64,000 nt of DNA from Rotaria sordida (taxonomy: Eukaryota > Rotifera > Eurotatoria > Philodinida > Philodinidae). The translations under genes and the position numbers were made by a program. The notes below the pieces were generated by a model, which saw only the letters and a program-made list of their open reading frames with translations, did not search any database and was not told the DNA's origin. Shown here piece by piece: positions 1 to 12,803 of the stretch. The stretch is from positions 186,001 through 250,000 of the forward strand of contig CAJNOL010000050.1 of NCBI GenBank assembly GCA_905250125.1, read 5' to 3'. Each line of letters begins with the position of its first letter. The first letter of the stretch is position 1.

Positions 1-306
1 CGTATTAAGGTAAATCTCTATGCAAAATGTCAAGTCGAAATTTGAAAATCAATTTTCCTGTTATTTCTGAGAGAAACTATAGCATTCTACTAAACAATAT
101 CGTAAATATGCGATATCTCCGCAGCAGTAAGCTACGAGTCCAAAGTCATTACAGAATATTCATAATTCATTGAAGTTTATATCGAGGGAAAAAGCAGCAG
201 AATATGAAAAACAACGCCTTTGAAAAATACTATGATTATATTCTCTGCCTTTTATGTTATGTTCATTTCAAATATTTGAAGATTTTGTTTTTCTCGATTA
301 ACTAAC
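1..306. other. Intron of the lectin/EGF/STRA6-like gene with a dispersed repeat
   Basis: The sequence left of the donor at 301-306 is intronic, and no further exon is recognised. Bases about 1-150 resemble about 25120-25265 inside a TSC1 intron. Both have a CTCTATRCAAAA start followed by similar text in the same order, so this is part of a dispersed repeat. Confidence 0.5.
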
Positions 307-3297
307 CTGAATAACTGGAAGATTTGTTATTGATGATGTTCGTAATCTTCTTATTGGTATTCTATCTCGAAATTTTTGAAAATTTCCCTTCAAACTTCCA
401 CCTCCACCTTCTGAAAATGAATCTTCATGTTCTAAATTCATTATCATTGTTGTTGTTGTTATTAAAGAATTTGTTGCTAATTTTGATGTTAATTCATTTT
501 TAAATTGTTGCATTCTATGCCATGTTTTAATTAATGGTCCAATATCAACACAATAAGATTGTTCAATTATTCGAAATATTAAATCAATCCACATATATAA
601 TGCACATAATGTATAATAAAGAACATTTGCATTTAACATTTCAATAACTGTATAAACAGGATAATAACGCATACCAATAATAATAACAAGTCCTATTTGT
701 CGAATAAGATCAAATAATGGACCACGCATTGTTAATACTTTCATTTGTGTTGCTTTAAGAAATATTTCTTCAATAATTTGAAGAATTTCATGACTAACAA
801 TACCACTTAATATCATTGTATCAAAACGATTTACTTTTGAAAATGGATTAAATGGTATTGGAATAAAAATAGAAAATTTCTTTTTATTTAATTGAAAATA
901 ATTTGTTCGTGTTTGATTACATATAATTAATATAATAATAACCATAGCAATAGGTAATGTTACTAAATTAACATAATAATTATTATCATATAATGTACAA
1001 AATTCAAATAATCGTGTTGAATTACTATATGATGAATAAAGAATATTATTTTTAATATAATGTCTTGAATGAACAATAATAACACATATTGATATTGTTA
1101 ACATTATTGGTAAAATAAATAATAGTAATCGTTGTGGTTTATTAAATAAATTATGTATATGTGATGTAACTTCAAATTCTTGAATACTACGACGAAATGA
1201 ATAACGGTGTTTACGTTCAATTGGTGGAGGAATAGGTGGTGGAGTTGATGATGATGATGATGATGATGATAATATATGTCGATGATGTTTTTCATTTGTT
1301 ATTGAAATATCAAGAAAATCAGGATGAGTTGGCAAACAAGGATTGAGAATTATTTGATCAGTAGCGTTTGGAGATCGTGGCATATAAGATGTTGGACGAC
1401 TTTGACCATAGACTGAAGCACTATAATATAGGAATATTGTAAAAAAGAATTAACTATTCGAAATATAATAACGGCAAAGTCTTCCGATTGATTAATTGAT
1501 TTTGAGTTCAAAATCTATACATTATAGTAGATTTCATTGAGGTATGGAAAACCTCAAAAGGATAATTCCCTTTAGGTCTTCTGTTCAGAGTTATATGTAT
1601 TTTACTAGAATTTTACTCTTTGGCATGGTATATACCAACAAATCGAACGATGAGATTTCGATCTGTGATTTTTTCCACCGACAGGTCTGCTTGTCAGTAG
1701 AATATTCTGAAAATTTTAGCTCAAAAGAACGTTTTCTTCTCGAGATATTAAAATTCCCCAAAAACAGAAAACTCTAGTATCTTCCATGAAATATTATTGA
1801 TTTTTGGAACTTTAATATTTCGGGAAGAAAACATTCTTTTGAGTTGAAATTTTCATGACATTCTAATTACAAGTGGATCTATCTATAGACAAAATTTCTG
1901 ATCGAAATATCATCAGCCAAATTGTTGGTATAAGTCGTGTCAAAAGCTGACATTTTAGTAAACTGACTATAACTTTGAGGTAGAAAGCCACAAGTGCACT
2001 TAGGTCTTCTATGGTTTTTCATACTTCACTGGGGTCTATCTTATGCACAGAACTCAAACTCAAAAACAGTTAATCACTTCGAACGATTTTCGTATTAGAT
2101 TAATTCTTAAATTATTTCATTCAAAATTTTTTTTCTATCTATTTATATTGATAAACTTACGTCTGATAATGTTCAGCAGTTGATTTTCGAAATGACCATT
2201 GATCACCCGATCGATCCAAATTAATAATATACGAACCAATGCATGCAATTATTATAATAATACCACCAATAATTGCCTGTAAACCTTGACTACTCCCTTA
2301 AAAAAGAAAAATTCAATATATAAACGAAAAAAAAAAACTATTATATTTTTCTAGATAACCTACATTTTTCACATCGATCACCTGCATATAAAAATCGACA
2401 TTGACATCGATATGAATTAAGTAATGGTAAATTCAAACATGTACCATATTTACCACATCCTCCACTATTATTATAACAACGATCAATTGCTAAAATAAAT
2501 ATAACAAATAATAAAAATTTTTTTTCTTAATTTGACGAAATATAAAACTTACTATGTTTACAAACATAGGGTCGTAATGCTTGTTCTGCACATGCAGCCG
2601 CTGTCAATACACTAGTATTTCGAGCAAGCCAAAGAACACCACAATCATAAGCAAGAATATCTTTATTATTATCAACCCAAAATCGATAAACAGGAGTTTC
2701 TTTCAATGGCATATCATTAGACCAAAGCCATGTATCTTCAAAAAAAGAAAAATATTTTCTCGAAAAATAAAAACATCTATGTATTTTTATTATTATTTAC
2801 CATTAACTTTGCGTAATCCAACATAAACTGAAACACTATCCGATCCTGATTTTGGTCCAATAAGTTCACGTTGAACAAATTCATATTCAGCTATTGAATC
2901 AATTACTAATAAACGAGCATCTTTTGCTGTTGGTAATATTAAACAATTATTATATGCTCTTTCCCATGATGTTGCTGGTAACATTGTCATATATGTATAA
3001 CATGAACCAGCAAAATATTTTGATGGTGGAAGACACTCTAAAATTAATATTGTCTTTCTTTTTTTGTTTTTTGAAAAATCAATAATTAAACATACGTGTT
3101 CCATGTTTTACTTTTTCTTTTGTTTCTTTTAATAATTGAAATACTTCATTACCACGTTTTACTACTATAAAATATCAAAAGAAAAAAAAAAACAATGTTC
3201 AAATTTTAAATATTTATTTTAACATACTTGATGTAGTATGAACATTATCAATAATGAGAATAAATATAAAAATTAATGAGAAAATTTGATAAACCAT
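307..3297 (-). CDS. C-type lectin/EGF/STRA6-like multi-pass membrane protein (partial at left edge)
   Basis: Seven exons join in phase: 3297-3228, 3164-3096, 3037-2801, 2735-2553, 2489-2364, 2297-2161 and 1420-307. The last ends at a good donor (CAG|gttagt), so the protein continues beyond the window. It opens with a signal peptide (MVYQIFSLIFIFILIID). A C-type lectin domain follows (exons 3-4, about residues 47-185, with a WLWSND motif and paired cysteines), then one EGF domain (exon 5, CxxxxGGCGKYGTC...CQC pattern) and a membrane helix (exon 6). The large seventh exon holds several more helices. Its stretch GLVIIIGMRYYPVYTVIEML and the helix after it, ending in Cys, resemble the STRA6 retinol-binding-protein receptor segment around its ALYYPL motif. 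Seen: signal peptide, lectin, EGF and helices. The STRA6 assignment is inference from remembered family sequence. Likely a surface receptor or transporter with a lectin ectodomain; ligand unknown. Confidence 0.72.
1520..2045. repeat. Foldback (palindromic) element in intron 6 of the lectin/STRA6-like gene
   Basis: The left half is repeated as an imperfect reverse complement in the right half. For example AGCTCAAAAGAACGTTTTCT near 1719 pairs with the reverse of text near 1820-1845, and TATACCAAC near 1630 pairs with GTTGGTATA near 1924. Long diverged arms surround a short centre with no coding capacity. The arm text around CAGTAGAATATTCTGAAAAT is shared with the foldback at 18135-18640, so the two belong to one family. 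Confidence 0.75.
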
Positions 3298-3358
3298 TGA
3301 ACTATTGTTACTTTGGCTCATGTGAATAGTGCATTTAGAGAAAATATCGTTCATGCAT
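3298..3358 (-). promoter_or_regulatory. 5' leader and candidate (trans-)splice acceptor
   Basis: On the minus strand a pyrimidine-rich tract ending in CTTCTTTTCAG lies just upstream of 3358, about 60 nt before the chosen start at 3297. It looks like an acceptor for a 5' untranslated exon or for a spliced leader. The first ATG after it reads out of frame into a quick stop. The ATG at 3297 is preferred because it begins a clear signal peptide. Confidence 0.4.
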
Positions 3359-5048
3359 CTGAAAAGAAGAAAACAAAAAAAAAACATATTTTCGGAGGAC
3401 ATTAGACTAGACAACAATGAAATCCCTCGATATATATACATATATCTAGACTAAGAATGAAAGAAAGAAAAGGATGTATCGATAAATAGAACAAGGACAC
3501 ATGTATCAAGACAAACGACAATAGCAAAAAAACATTTAAACGAAATCTGATCAGTTTCTTTATGCAATGATGTCTTTATTTCTTTTCTCTTTTTTTTTTT
3601 TGAACAGGTCACGTTTTGAATAATACTTTTATAATTCTCATCTTCTTTTATTTCTATCGATCATGCAATCGATCCTATATTGTTATTATGTTGTTATTCT
3701 CGACGCGTCATGCTCTTCAAAATTGAAAAAAAAACTAAGAAGGAAAAAAAAAGAAAACGAAACGAATTCTTGCACCTACTTGGTAATATACAAATCTAAA
3801 AGATGTATATGAGACGACGCCTATTCATATATTCATTACACAATCAACAACAAAACAAATCGATATGTTAAAATCAAAATTGGTCAGGCGCTAACCTATA
3901 ACTAGTACCACTTCATTTAGTATTCATCGTCGTTCAACATATATGGCTCCTTATAAATATTCTTCGCATACGATTGTATGAGAAATAACGATTGATACAT
4001 TTTTGCATTTATATCATAATATGAGTAACAAATAACATAAAAGGAAGGGATCTTTCATGGAGAATTGCAAAAGATTAATATACAAAAAAAAAACTTTCAT
4101 ACATACGTAAAAAAGAATCTGCTGAATCATAGACCTTTTCAAATCCAGATACATACCTATACATATTTGTCAGATACGCATTGTAAAAAAAGATTATAAC
4201 ATTAAGTTAGATAATGAATCACTAAAATTTGATGAATCATTCTTCTTTTTTTGTTTAATCGCCTACATCTTACTCTATCAGATGCTGCATCAGCTTGTCA
4301 ATATAATCATATCCACTCATATATATATATATATATAATGTGAGTAAACACAAACTTGCTGTATGTTCAAGCAAACATTATAGAAGAAAAAATAATCGTT
4401 ACCGGTAACGAAAAAGTAAAAACGAAAATCGCTTGATATGGTAATGACTCAATAAAAACTCGAAGGATAATGATTCAGCGAAACGTATAACTTATGCAAC
4501 TTATTCTTTAGAATTCTTCCGTTTTGATAATGTTTGTCCAAAGAAGGACATTGCAATTTCAATTCTTTCATGTTCAATGAAGTCAAAAAAAAAAAAGAAA
4601 CAGAAGAAGAAATAAGCGGAACAAACGGTCAATTCAAAAAGAAACTGTTGCATCAAGCGGAAGAGAAAGATTTCAAGAACAACAGTAGAGGTCATGCATA
4701 TTTAATGCTGTAACAGCAGAATAGTTGAAGGTTCTTGCCTATCGTATCTTCATATTCACTGATTTTGAACAATGTCCATAAATAAACACACACACACATA
4801 TATATATATATATAAGATATCGACGTAACAGTAGTGCTTGCTGACACATGTAATCAAGCATATTTGCTCTGATTGCCTACTCGAATTGAAAGACAGGTAG
4901 AACTACTAGTAAGATTTTATTGTTGATTGATATCCTCAACTTATAACTACTAGCTACTGAATAACAATAGTATTCGATGTTGTATAACCGGAACGGAACT
5001 TATGAGTATTATTCTTCCCTCTCCCTTTCTCATATAGAATAGTGTTGA

Positions 5049-5061
5049 GCGCGCGCGCGCG
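5049..5061. repeat. Alternating GC tract
   Basis: A 13-base alternating G/C run in a very AT-rich neighbourhood, a sequence type prone to left-handed (Z) DNA. It is the most GC-rich microsatellite of the gene-free stretch. Confidence 0.7.
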
Positions 5062-6412
5062 TGAATGCAACATGAAAAAAAAATAATACAATAGTCAGTG
5101 GTCTCATTACAGTACTGAGTCTACACGTATGCATATATATATATGTATATATACATGTAGATATGTACGAAATACAGTCCGAAACGAATGAACGTATTAT
5201 ATAAGAGAAAATAAAATAATGAATTTAAACAACCCATTAAGGGATACCGACAACAATGAATGAATAACTTGAATATATATATGTATGTGTATGTATGTAT
5301 GAAATAACAGGTTAGAGTATAAGAATAAGCTTCTTGCAATTTGTCATACTATATAATAAAAGTAGGCTTCATATATGTATTATTTTGATATTCTATAATA
5401 AAAGAAAAGAAAAGGCAATCGCGAATCGGTAGATAACGAAAATCAAACGAAAAAATATATAAGCCACTTAAACATGTCTAAATAGATCAATTCACATCTA
5501 ATCATTTTTTTTCCTCATCAATTGATGACTTTACTCAACTCATAAAAAAAATAATAAACATAAATCTTACGGAGGTTGTTTTTCTTTATATTTTTTTTTA
5601 TTAACCTTGTCTTTGACACATTTTTATATACAAAAAAAAAAAACAAAAAAAAAGAGTATGAGAATGTGAACATGACTAGACTACTACATAACCTTCCTCT
5701 TCTTCCTCTCCTCCTCCTGCGGGATAGATAATAACTGTTATCAGACAAGCAACAACATGCCCGATTTCTCCTCTTCTAACACATGCTTGTATGTCTCATA
5801 CATACACTCTTCAGTAGAAGGAGGAGTGTTCAAATAAGATGATGATAAATGATGGACGAAAACACGTACTGATAAGATGTCGATAGAAGTTGCTATGTAT
5901 ATGTCATCGAAGACTTTCTAATGAGAGATAGAAAAAGAAATCATTATTTATCATATCACCTGTTATAGTCAAACAACTGCTGCTTTGGTTACACAAGAAT
6001 GATAATAAAAATAATCATAATAATACTAATACTATTGTACACTACTCTCGAGACAATAATACTGCCTTTGATCGATGATCTATCTCTCTCTATATATGTG
6101 TGTATATAGATGAGCACTGCGCACACATACGTTCAAATAGAAAGAAAACAATTAACTCACTAAAGCTACTCATCAGGACATCTCACGCCAATGTGTTGTA
6201 TGTTTGTCACATGCATATTAACAATACGATAGATCATTCAATAACATAGTGTGATCAAGAGTAAAAAAAAAGTTTTATGATGATGAGTGGTCAATGTCGA
6301 TTCTCATTCATTTACCTTTTCTCTCTACAAGAATTTTATTCATCCTAGAAGAGATCAAACGTTTTTCATCTATTGATTTGTCCTTAAATCATCGTCTCGT
6401 CTCAAATTCACA

Positions 6413-6413
6413 C

Positions 6414-6445
<32 letters not shown>

Positions 6446-6446
6446 C
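6413..6446. repeat. CT dinucleotide microsatellite
   Basis: A nearly pure CT repeat of about 30 bases. The open frame crossing it gives only a Ser-Leu run and is not considered coding. Confidence 0.8.
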
Positions 6447-9400
6447 GCTGTTTCGATTGCGTCTCAATATCCAACTAAAGGGCATATTCAATAGACACAC
6501 ATAAATAGCCTTGTGAAGCGACAGACCTTTGGCTATCCTTTAGTCATCAACCAAACATAAATACACTCTTAAATGATTCTTCTAGTCTTTAAATACATAC
6601 ATTCTCTTGTTTTGGATGAATTTATAAGTAGAAATAATGACAGTAATTGTCGTTGAACATAATGATGGTTATTTTCATTTTCAATTGAAAACAAAAAAAA
6701 AAATAATCTTTGAATCCGTTAAATCTATCATCTCATTTACAGAATAGAACAGTTCATTATAAACTATTTTGCACATATATAATGTCAACATATAATTGAA
6801 TATATAGAGACGATCAAGGATTCATAAAAGACTAATCCTTACCTTATTGTCGGACGAGGTTTGAAAGTCATCCTTGATTTCTCTTTCTAACATCGCTTGT
6901 TGTTTCTTTTTTTTTTAGTTTCTTGTCTCGACGTTAAGACAAAAGAATGTCACGATTATCATTGTCGTCTATTCTAATCAAATTAGGTCGACTGATGCAA
7001 TCTATCTGTCAATAGATTGTATAGTCAAGTGTTTTTCTTTTTTTTTATGGGTCGAAAGCAATTGAAAAAGAATAAGAATTGGTCTATTTGAAAAGATATG
7101 AGAGTCTGGTGTCGAATTGTCAAATTCCTATGATATATATGAACAGATGACGTCAAGTGAAGAATATATAGAGAAAGAGAGAGTGTGTGTAATTAATATT
7201 TCATTAAACAAACTCAAGAAGTGCATTCAACAAATAAAACAAATAAAGTGAAGGAGAGCAAGATATATTAGTTATATTGACAAAGACAAGTGAGATTTAC
7301 GGTGTTCGCTTTTTTTTCAATCAACTCTTCATTTTGAATATCTCATTTACTTTTTAAATTATTCATCTTCTATAAGTGAACAACTAATTTCATACGAAGA
7401 TTTTCTCGTCTTAATGATTAATTCTTACCTGAATAACTAATGAAGAATCTCATGTACATATTGTTTTTTCTTTTTTTATTAATAGTAACTTAGAGATGTA
7501 TACGATGGCAGCATGACGAGACACAAAATTATATGTATCATTTAACATACTATCGCAGAAACATATCATTATACACGCTCACTCTATTTTTTTTCTTCTT
7601 TGGTTAGTTTGTTCCATACGCACACACATACATGTATACACTCAGCTAGAGCTTAGACTAAATTGAACCTTGAAAGACGAATGTCAATTTCATGTTAAAT
7701 CACTCTTTCTCTTTCTCTTCACTTGAGTGTGAGACTCTTCGTATTCTATCCTGACCGAACCAAGGGCTCATCTTCACTTACTTATATGACGGGTGCGTAA
7801 ATACAGGTATGACATGTATATATACATATTATACATGAATTGAACCTGAAGGTTAACGGAAATCTCTCGTATGTTAATGCAAAGTCTCAAGATAAAGGAA
7901 GAACGTTATTATACAATATAGTTAAATATAAATACATACATGTATTTATATACATTATATGTATATATATATATCTTCACTCTAAGGATGATGACCTTCG
8001 AAAGGCTCATATTGCACATCAGTGGGGAAGATGATGATGATAATAGAAGAATATTCATCTTTTGAAATAGGAATACGAGAGAAGTGTTGTGAAATAAAGA
8101 TAATGATATATAAATAAATGCTAACTCTCAAGGTGAAGTATTGTCTTATAAGATCATCATTTTGTTTTCCATCGGCATAAAAAAAAAGAGGTCAATGACG
8201 ACAAACTTATTCTCAATAAAAGAGATTAAATTAATATATATATATATAAGAGGGAGGAAAAAAAAGAGCAAATGAAAAAGACACAAATGAAAACGATCTT
8301 TTCTTTGCATAAAATTAACTTTTCTTTTAAATATTGTTTTTTTTCTTACCTGATTGATAAATGACACAAATGATAATAATAAAAAGCAAAATTTCTTTTT
8401 CTTTCTTATTATTCTCTGAATGAACAACAGAATGATACTATTGATATGATATATAAGTATACACCCGCCTACCACCAAGAACGACAAGAGAAGAGAAGAA
8501 AAAAAAATTAGAGATGATGTTAGTGTAGTATCGATATTTTGTGAGTGCATATGCAAACATCCAGATTAGTCGATAAAACACGTTCAGTTTCTTTTACCAC
8601 TTATCCTTCACATAAAATTCAAATTGCACGTCCTTTTTTATTCTCTTCTCTTCTTTAAAAATGATAGAAACACAAAAGAAAAAAAAAGCCAAGTCCATTG
8701 AAAATTATTTTTGGTCTGCTAATGAATCAAAAAGTCAATTTAGGTGTGATCGTATGAATACGATTAAACATTTTATTTTGTTTTTTTATCGCTATCAACT
8801 ACAAAGAGTTGAATGGAAATTCTCAGGCGACAAAAACTAAATCAAATTATCATTGTCACTAAAAATAAAGAATGAAACAATTCAACAATGAAAATTATAG
8901 ATTGTTTTCGATTTTGGCTAATCATATATATGAGAATCAAATCGAGTGTAAATAGTACAGAACAAAGTTGTTTCATTGCATCAAAATATATATGATTGAT
9001 CTCGATTTATATCAATTGAATGGTTTTTCTTTCATATATAAATATAGTAAACAGTTTATCCAATGAAAAGAAGAGAGAGAAAGATGATATTGATAACAGA
9101 TGTATATATATATCTGTGTGCATTCATTTATTTGTGTGTTCATCAAGCAAAATGTATCCGGTCTCTGTTCACCTTCGACATGGCACACTTGTATGATTGA
9201 CGATTATATGTTCGATAAGAATCTTTGATATTCAAGGACAAATACGATTAGATATACTTTTTTAAAAATTGTTCGATACATTATTATATCTATTCTAAAA
9301 GAGAAATGTATATTTACCGCTATTTGAAACATTTAACAATGTATTGTGTACATAAATTGAAGGTAGATAAGAATAGAAATGCTTTAGGATATTTATCAGA

Positions 9401-9803
9401 CTGTCTACAACATGTCTCTATCGATTGACGCGCCGCTATTCTTCATAGTTTAAACATTTTCTAATCGATCACAGTTCAAAATTGTTGTGCTCGATTAATC
9501 GTGACACACATTGTGTTGATTTGTAGCTGTAATTCAAGTCACTTGAAAAGTATTTGATCACTATTTACAGACACGTTCATATATATACATATATAATCAA
9601 TTCGTCGCATTCTTTTTATTTTTTGTGATCAATAATTTATGATGACAAATCAAGTACGACTTAATAGCAATACTGATAATATGATAAAGATCTAATGATC
9701 ATTTATGAGACTTTTTATTTTATTATTATAAATGAATATACGAAGAGAGAAGAAAGAAAAAGAAAAAAAGTCGATGTGTCGTTCTAGTTGAATTTATTAG
9801 AGT

Positions 9804-10881
9804 TTAAATTCGCCATTGAAGTATATTTGGATCGTTTGCTAGTGAACGAATATTATCAACTCGTGCAAGTTCATTTGATTGACCATGATATTCTTCTGGT
9901 TTTAATTTAATTATTGGTAAACGAACAATTTCAAGCTCAACTGTTGTATGTGGTTTTGTATATTCAATAAAACGATTATGTTGTTGTCGAGCTTCACTTT
10001 GAAGAAGTTCATCACGATTGACGTGACGATAGGTAACACGTTTTGGTGCAGGTTTATTTGGAAGCCATTGTTCAACAACAATAGGTCCTTTCAATATGAA
10101 AATAAAAAAAAAAAGAATTATTAATAAAAAATACTGATCATCAGAACTTACGAGGTTTCGGTGGCATTTCAGGATAACGATGAATAATGATCTAGTAGAC
10201 GAGAAAAAAAACATAACCGAATTATTTTTATGATTATACTATTTTATACTTGTTGACGTGGAGGTTTATAATCAAGTGGAACATATTTATTATAGACAAT
10301 TGGTTCGCCTGAAGAAGGTGGTAATTGTGGTGGAGCACTTTTGATAAGAATGGGTGATGGAGTACGTTGTGCATCTCTATCTTGAGTTGGTCCAACATAT
10401 ACATGAATTGGTGGACGTTGTATTTTTGGTTTAACAATTATTTCTTGAATTTGAATATCAATAGGATCAGGTGTTGGTGGTTGATATTGACGTAAATAGA
10501 CTTGTTGTTTATAGACTTGTTCATCAGCTTCGCGTGTTTCAATAATTGGATCTGAATCAAGATTGAAGTCATCAGCATCAACGTCAGTTAATTCTGATGG
10601 ATCTTTATCCTAGAAAATAGTTAAGAAATAATAAATTAAATTAAAATAATCGAATAATTGATCAATTGATCTCAAAGAAAGCTTACAATATTTTTACGCT
10701 GAAAACCATCTGCATCCGTTTTAAAAACAATTGAATCTCGATCGATACCATGTGCTAATGGAACATCACTCTCATTAACTGTTGTTGCACGTAATTCATT
10801 ATTACGTTTGTCAATAAAATTTTCGACATAATCTATAATTGACGATTTTGCTGGACCTTTTGCTTCTTCACTTGTTGACAT
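9804..10881 (-). CDS. Proline-rich protein of unknown function with IVVEQWLP-type motifs
   Basis: Four exons in phase: 10881-10687, 10609-10250, 10191-10152 and 10087-9804, giving about 292 residues. There is no signal peptide or membrane helix. The N-terminus is acidic and polar (MSTSEEAKGPAKSSIIDYVE). The middle and C-terminal parts alternate short hydrophobic strands with Pro and charged residues, for example QQIIIHRYPEMPPKPR and PIVVEQWLPNKPAPKR. This rhythm of hydrophobic strand, Pro and basic residue recalls cytoskeletal alveolin or articulin-like repeat proteins, but I cannot place it in a family. Clean splice phase across three introns and an undisturbed frame argue that it is a real gene. 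Function is not assigned. Confidence 0.75.
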
Positions 10882-12803
10882 GTTTCAATTAACTAAAAGA
10901 GTATTTTTTTTCTTTTATTCCTGTCGACAACGTGTTTGTATATAGCGATTAATTTGAGGGTTGTTCGCTGTTTTTCGGGTAAGCAACAACATATCAAAAA
11001 GCCACGTCGTGTGCATTCATGTGGAAAACAGTCTATTTCGGTTTTGTTTATCAAACGAAACGGTGACTATTCTTCTTATCGAATACCTATTTTTAAAAAA
11101 ATCTCGTAATTAGTTTCATCATAAATTTATTTGAACTAAAAGAAAAAAAAATTCATTTATTTATTATTAAATTGATATTTTTCAAGAATTTTTACTTGAC
11201 AAAATTAGTTCATTTGTAATAAAATTTGAGTTAAAGTTCTTTATATTATAAAGCTTCTATTTACATGATTAAAAGAAAATTAATTATAAACTTTCTTCAA
11301 TATAGGCTAATAATAATTTGAATTCGTTTTAACCATTGTTGAATTTTCCAATAATGAAATCTGAATGACAAAGAACATTAAATATTTAAAATAAAAGCTG
11401 AAAATGAGTAGGACCATATGCACTATATTCATTTATTAATTGATTAAACATTAAAAAAATAAAAATAAAAAAATGATTCATAATTAGGTTATACAAATGC
11501 GCATTAGAGTCAATACATATAATTGAAACAAAGTGTTAATATTTCTTCATTTTATTATTTGGATTACTGATAGGTGATGCACGATTGATTTCATTCATGT
11601 TTCACTAATGATTGTTTACCATCAAGTTAATTGCTAGTTCTCCTTGATATTATTCATAGTCATTCACATTTCTATTCAAAATAATTTTAATATTCAATTA
11701 TTATTTGTATTGAAATTTTGCATACGTTTTTTTTTTACGTTACTTAACATAGTGGAATTTATATTCCTTGTGATTAGATCAAGTAATTGCAATATGAACT
11801 ACGACTTCATCTGTTCATTTATCACGACCAACATTCTCCTATTGAAAAAAAATATTTTAACAATCATTTTATTTGATCGATTATATTTGTATCATTACGG
11901 ATTTGTTTATTCATTCTATCTTATGTAATCATAAATACAGTCGATCTAAGATTTTGAAGATATCAATTTGATGATATAATATCGAAGTTTTTTTTTCTTT
12001 TTTTCTTTTTCAAAAACAATCTACTCGAAATTGATTTGTTGAATGCATTTTCATTTTTTCTCGTTACGTGAATCAATTCATACCAATATATGACTTGTAT
12101 TCTGATGTTTTCTTTTAATTAATTTCAAATTCTACATAAAACTTATTTTTGTAATTCTGAACTGACAATAGAAACAAATGAAGGATGTCGCTAATTTTAA
12201 TATAAAACATAATCATAGATTCAATTGATTGGCCCGATCGTTGCTATAGGAAAAAATGAAACATAAAAAAGAACAATTGGAAAGAGTATCATATTCTAGC
12301 CCAAAGTTCTATTATATAATATAAAAAAAAACACAAATTTGACCTTGAAGTGAATTATTTTTTATTGTTCGTTTACTATCAATCACGTTTCTCTCTGCTT
12401 TTTAAAAAAACAAGGTTTTACATCGAAAATAGATTGTCATTGAAACTGTCAATTGTATCAAAATGGTTATGTTTTTGAAGAAAGAAAATATTGACAATAA
12501 AACAAATATAAGAATGTGATGAAAGAAGAAGAAAAAGAAAAGAAAAAGAGAGAAAAGTTCCTGGTCGACACATCAGTCTTTTTTTGTTTTCTGTTAACAA
12601 AAAAACAGTAATGTTCTTTATTTAATAAAAGTCATCTTTTAACAAAAGCGAACATTGCTGATTGAGTCTTTTTAAAGTTGTATGTTTATATTCATGAACG
12701 AGAACTTTCTTTTCTATTTTCGTTTCAGTGTTCGATTTGATGATGCTGTTGACAATATATTAAAAAGACACTTGACTTTATCTTAGATCAATAGATCGAA
12801 ATC
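10882..12803. other. Divergent intergenic region
   Basis: 1.9 kb between two genes transcribed away from each other, so it should hold both promoters. The text is AT-rich with poly-T runs. I see no exon, RNA gene or clear repeat. The open frame at 11644-11928 is low-complexity Phe/Ile-rich and not supported. Confidence 0.5.

Larger units (their letters stand above)
3359..9803. other. 6.4-kb gene-free, microsatellite-rich stretch
   Basis: I find no exon with conserved-looking protein. The short open frames here translate low-complexity text (runs of Ser-Leu, Tyr-Ile, Lys). The stretch contains (TA)n tracts at about 4317-4336 and 4800-4813, alternating GC at about 5049-5061, TATATG runs near 5130-5150 and 7930-7970, CT repeats at about 6415-6446, and many poly-A/T runs. 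It lies between the 5' end of the lectin/STRA6-like gene and the 3' end of the next minus-strand gene, so it may hold the promoter and untranslated exons of the former. Confidence 0.6.

Noticed and set aside
8146-8556. 136-codon minus frame in the gene-free stretch
   Set aside because: Lys/Phe/Ile-rich low complexity spanning poly-A/T and TA tracts; not supported.
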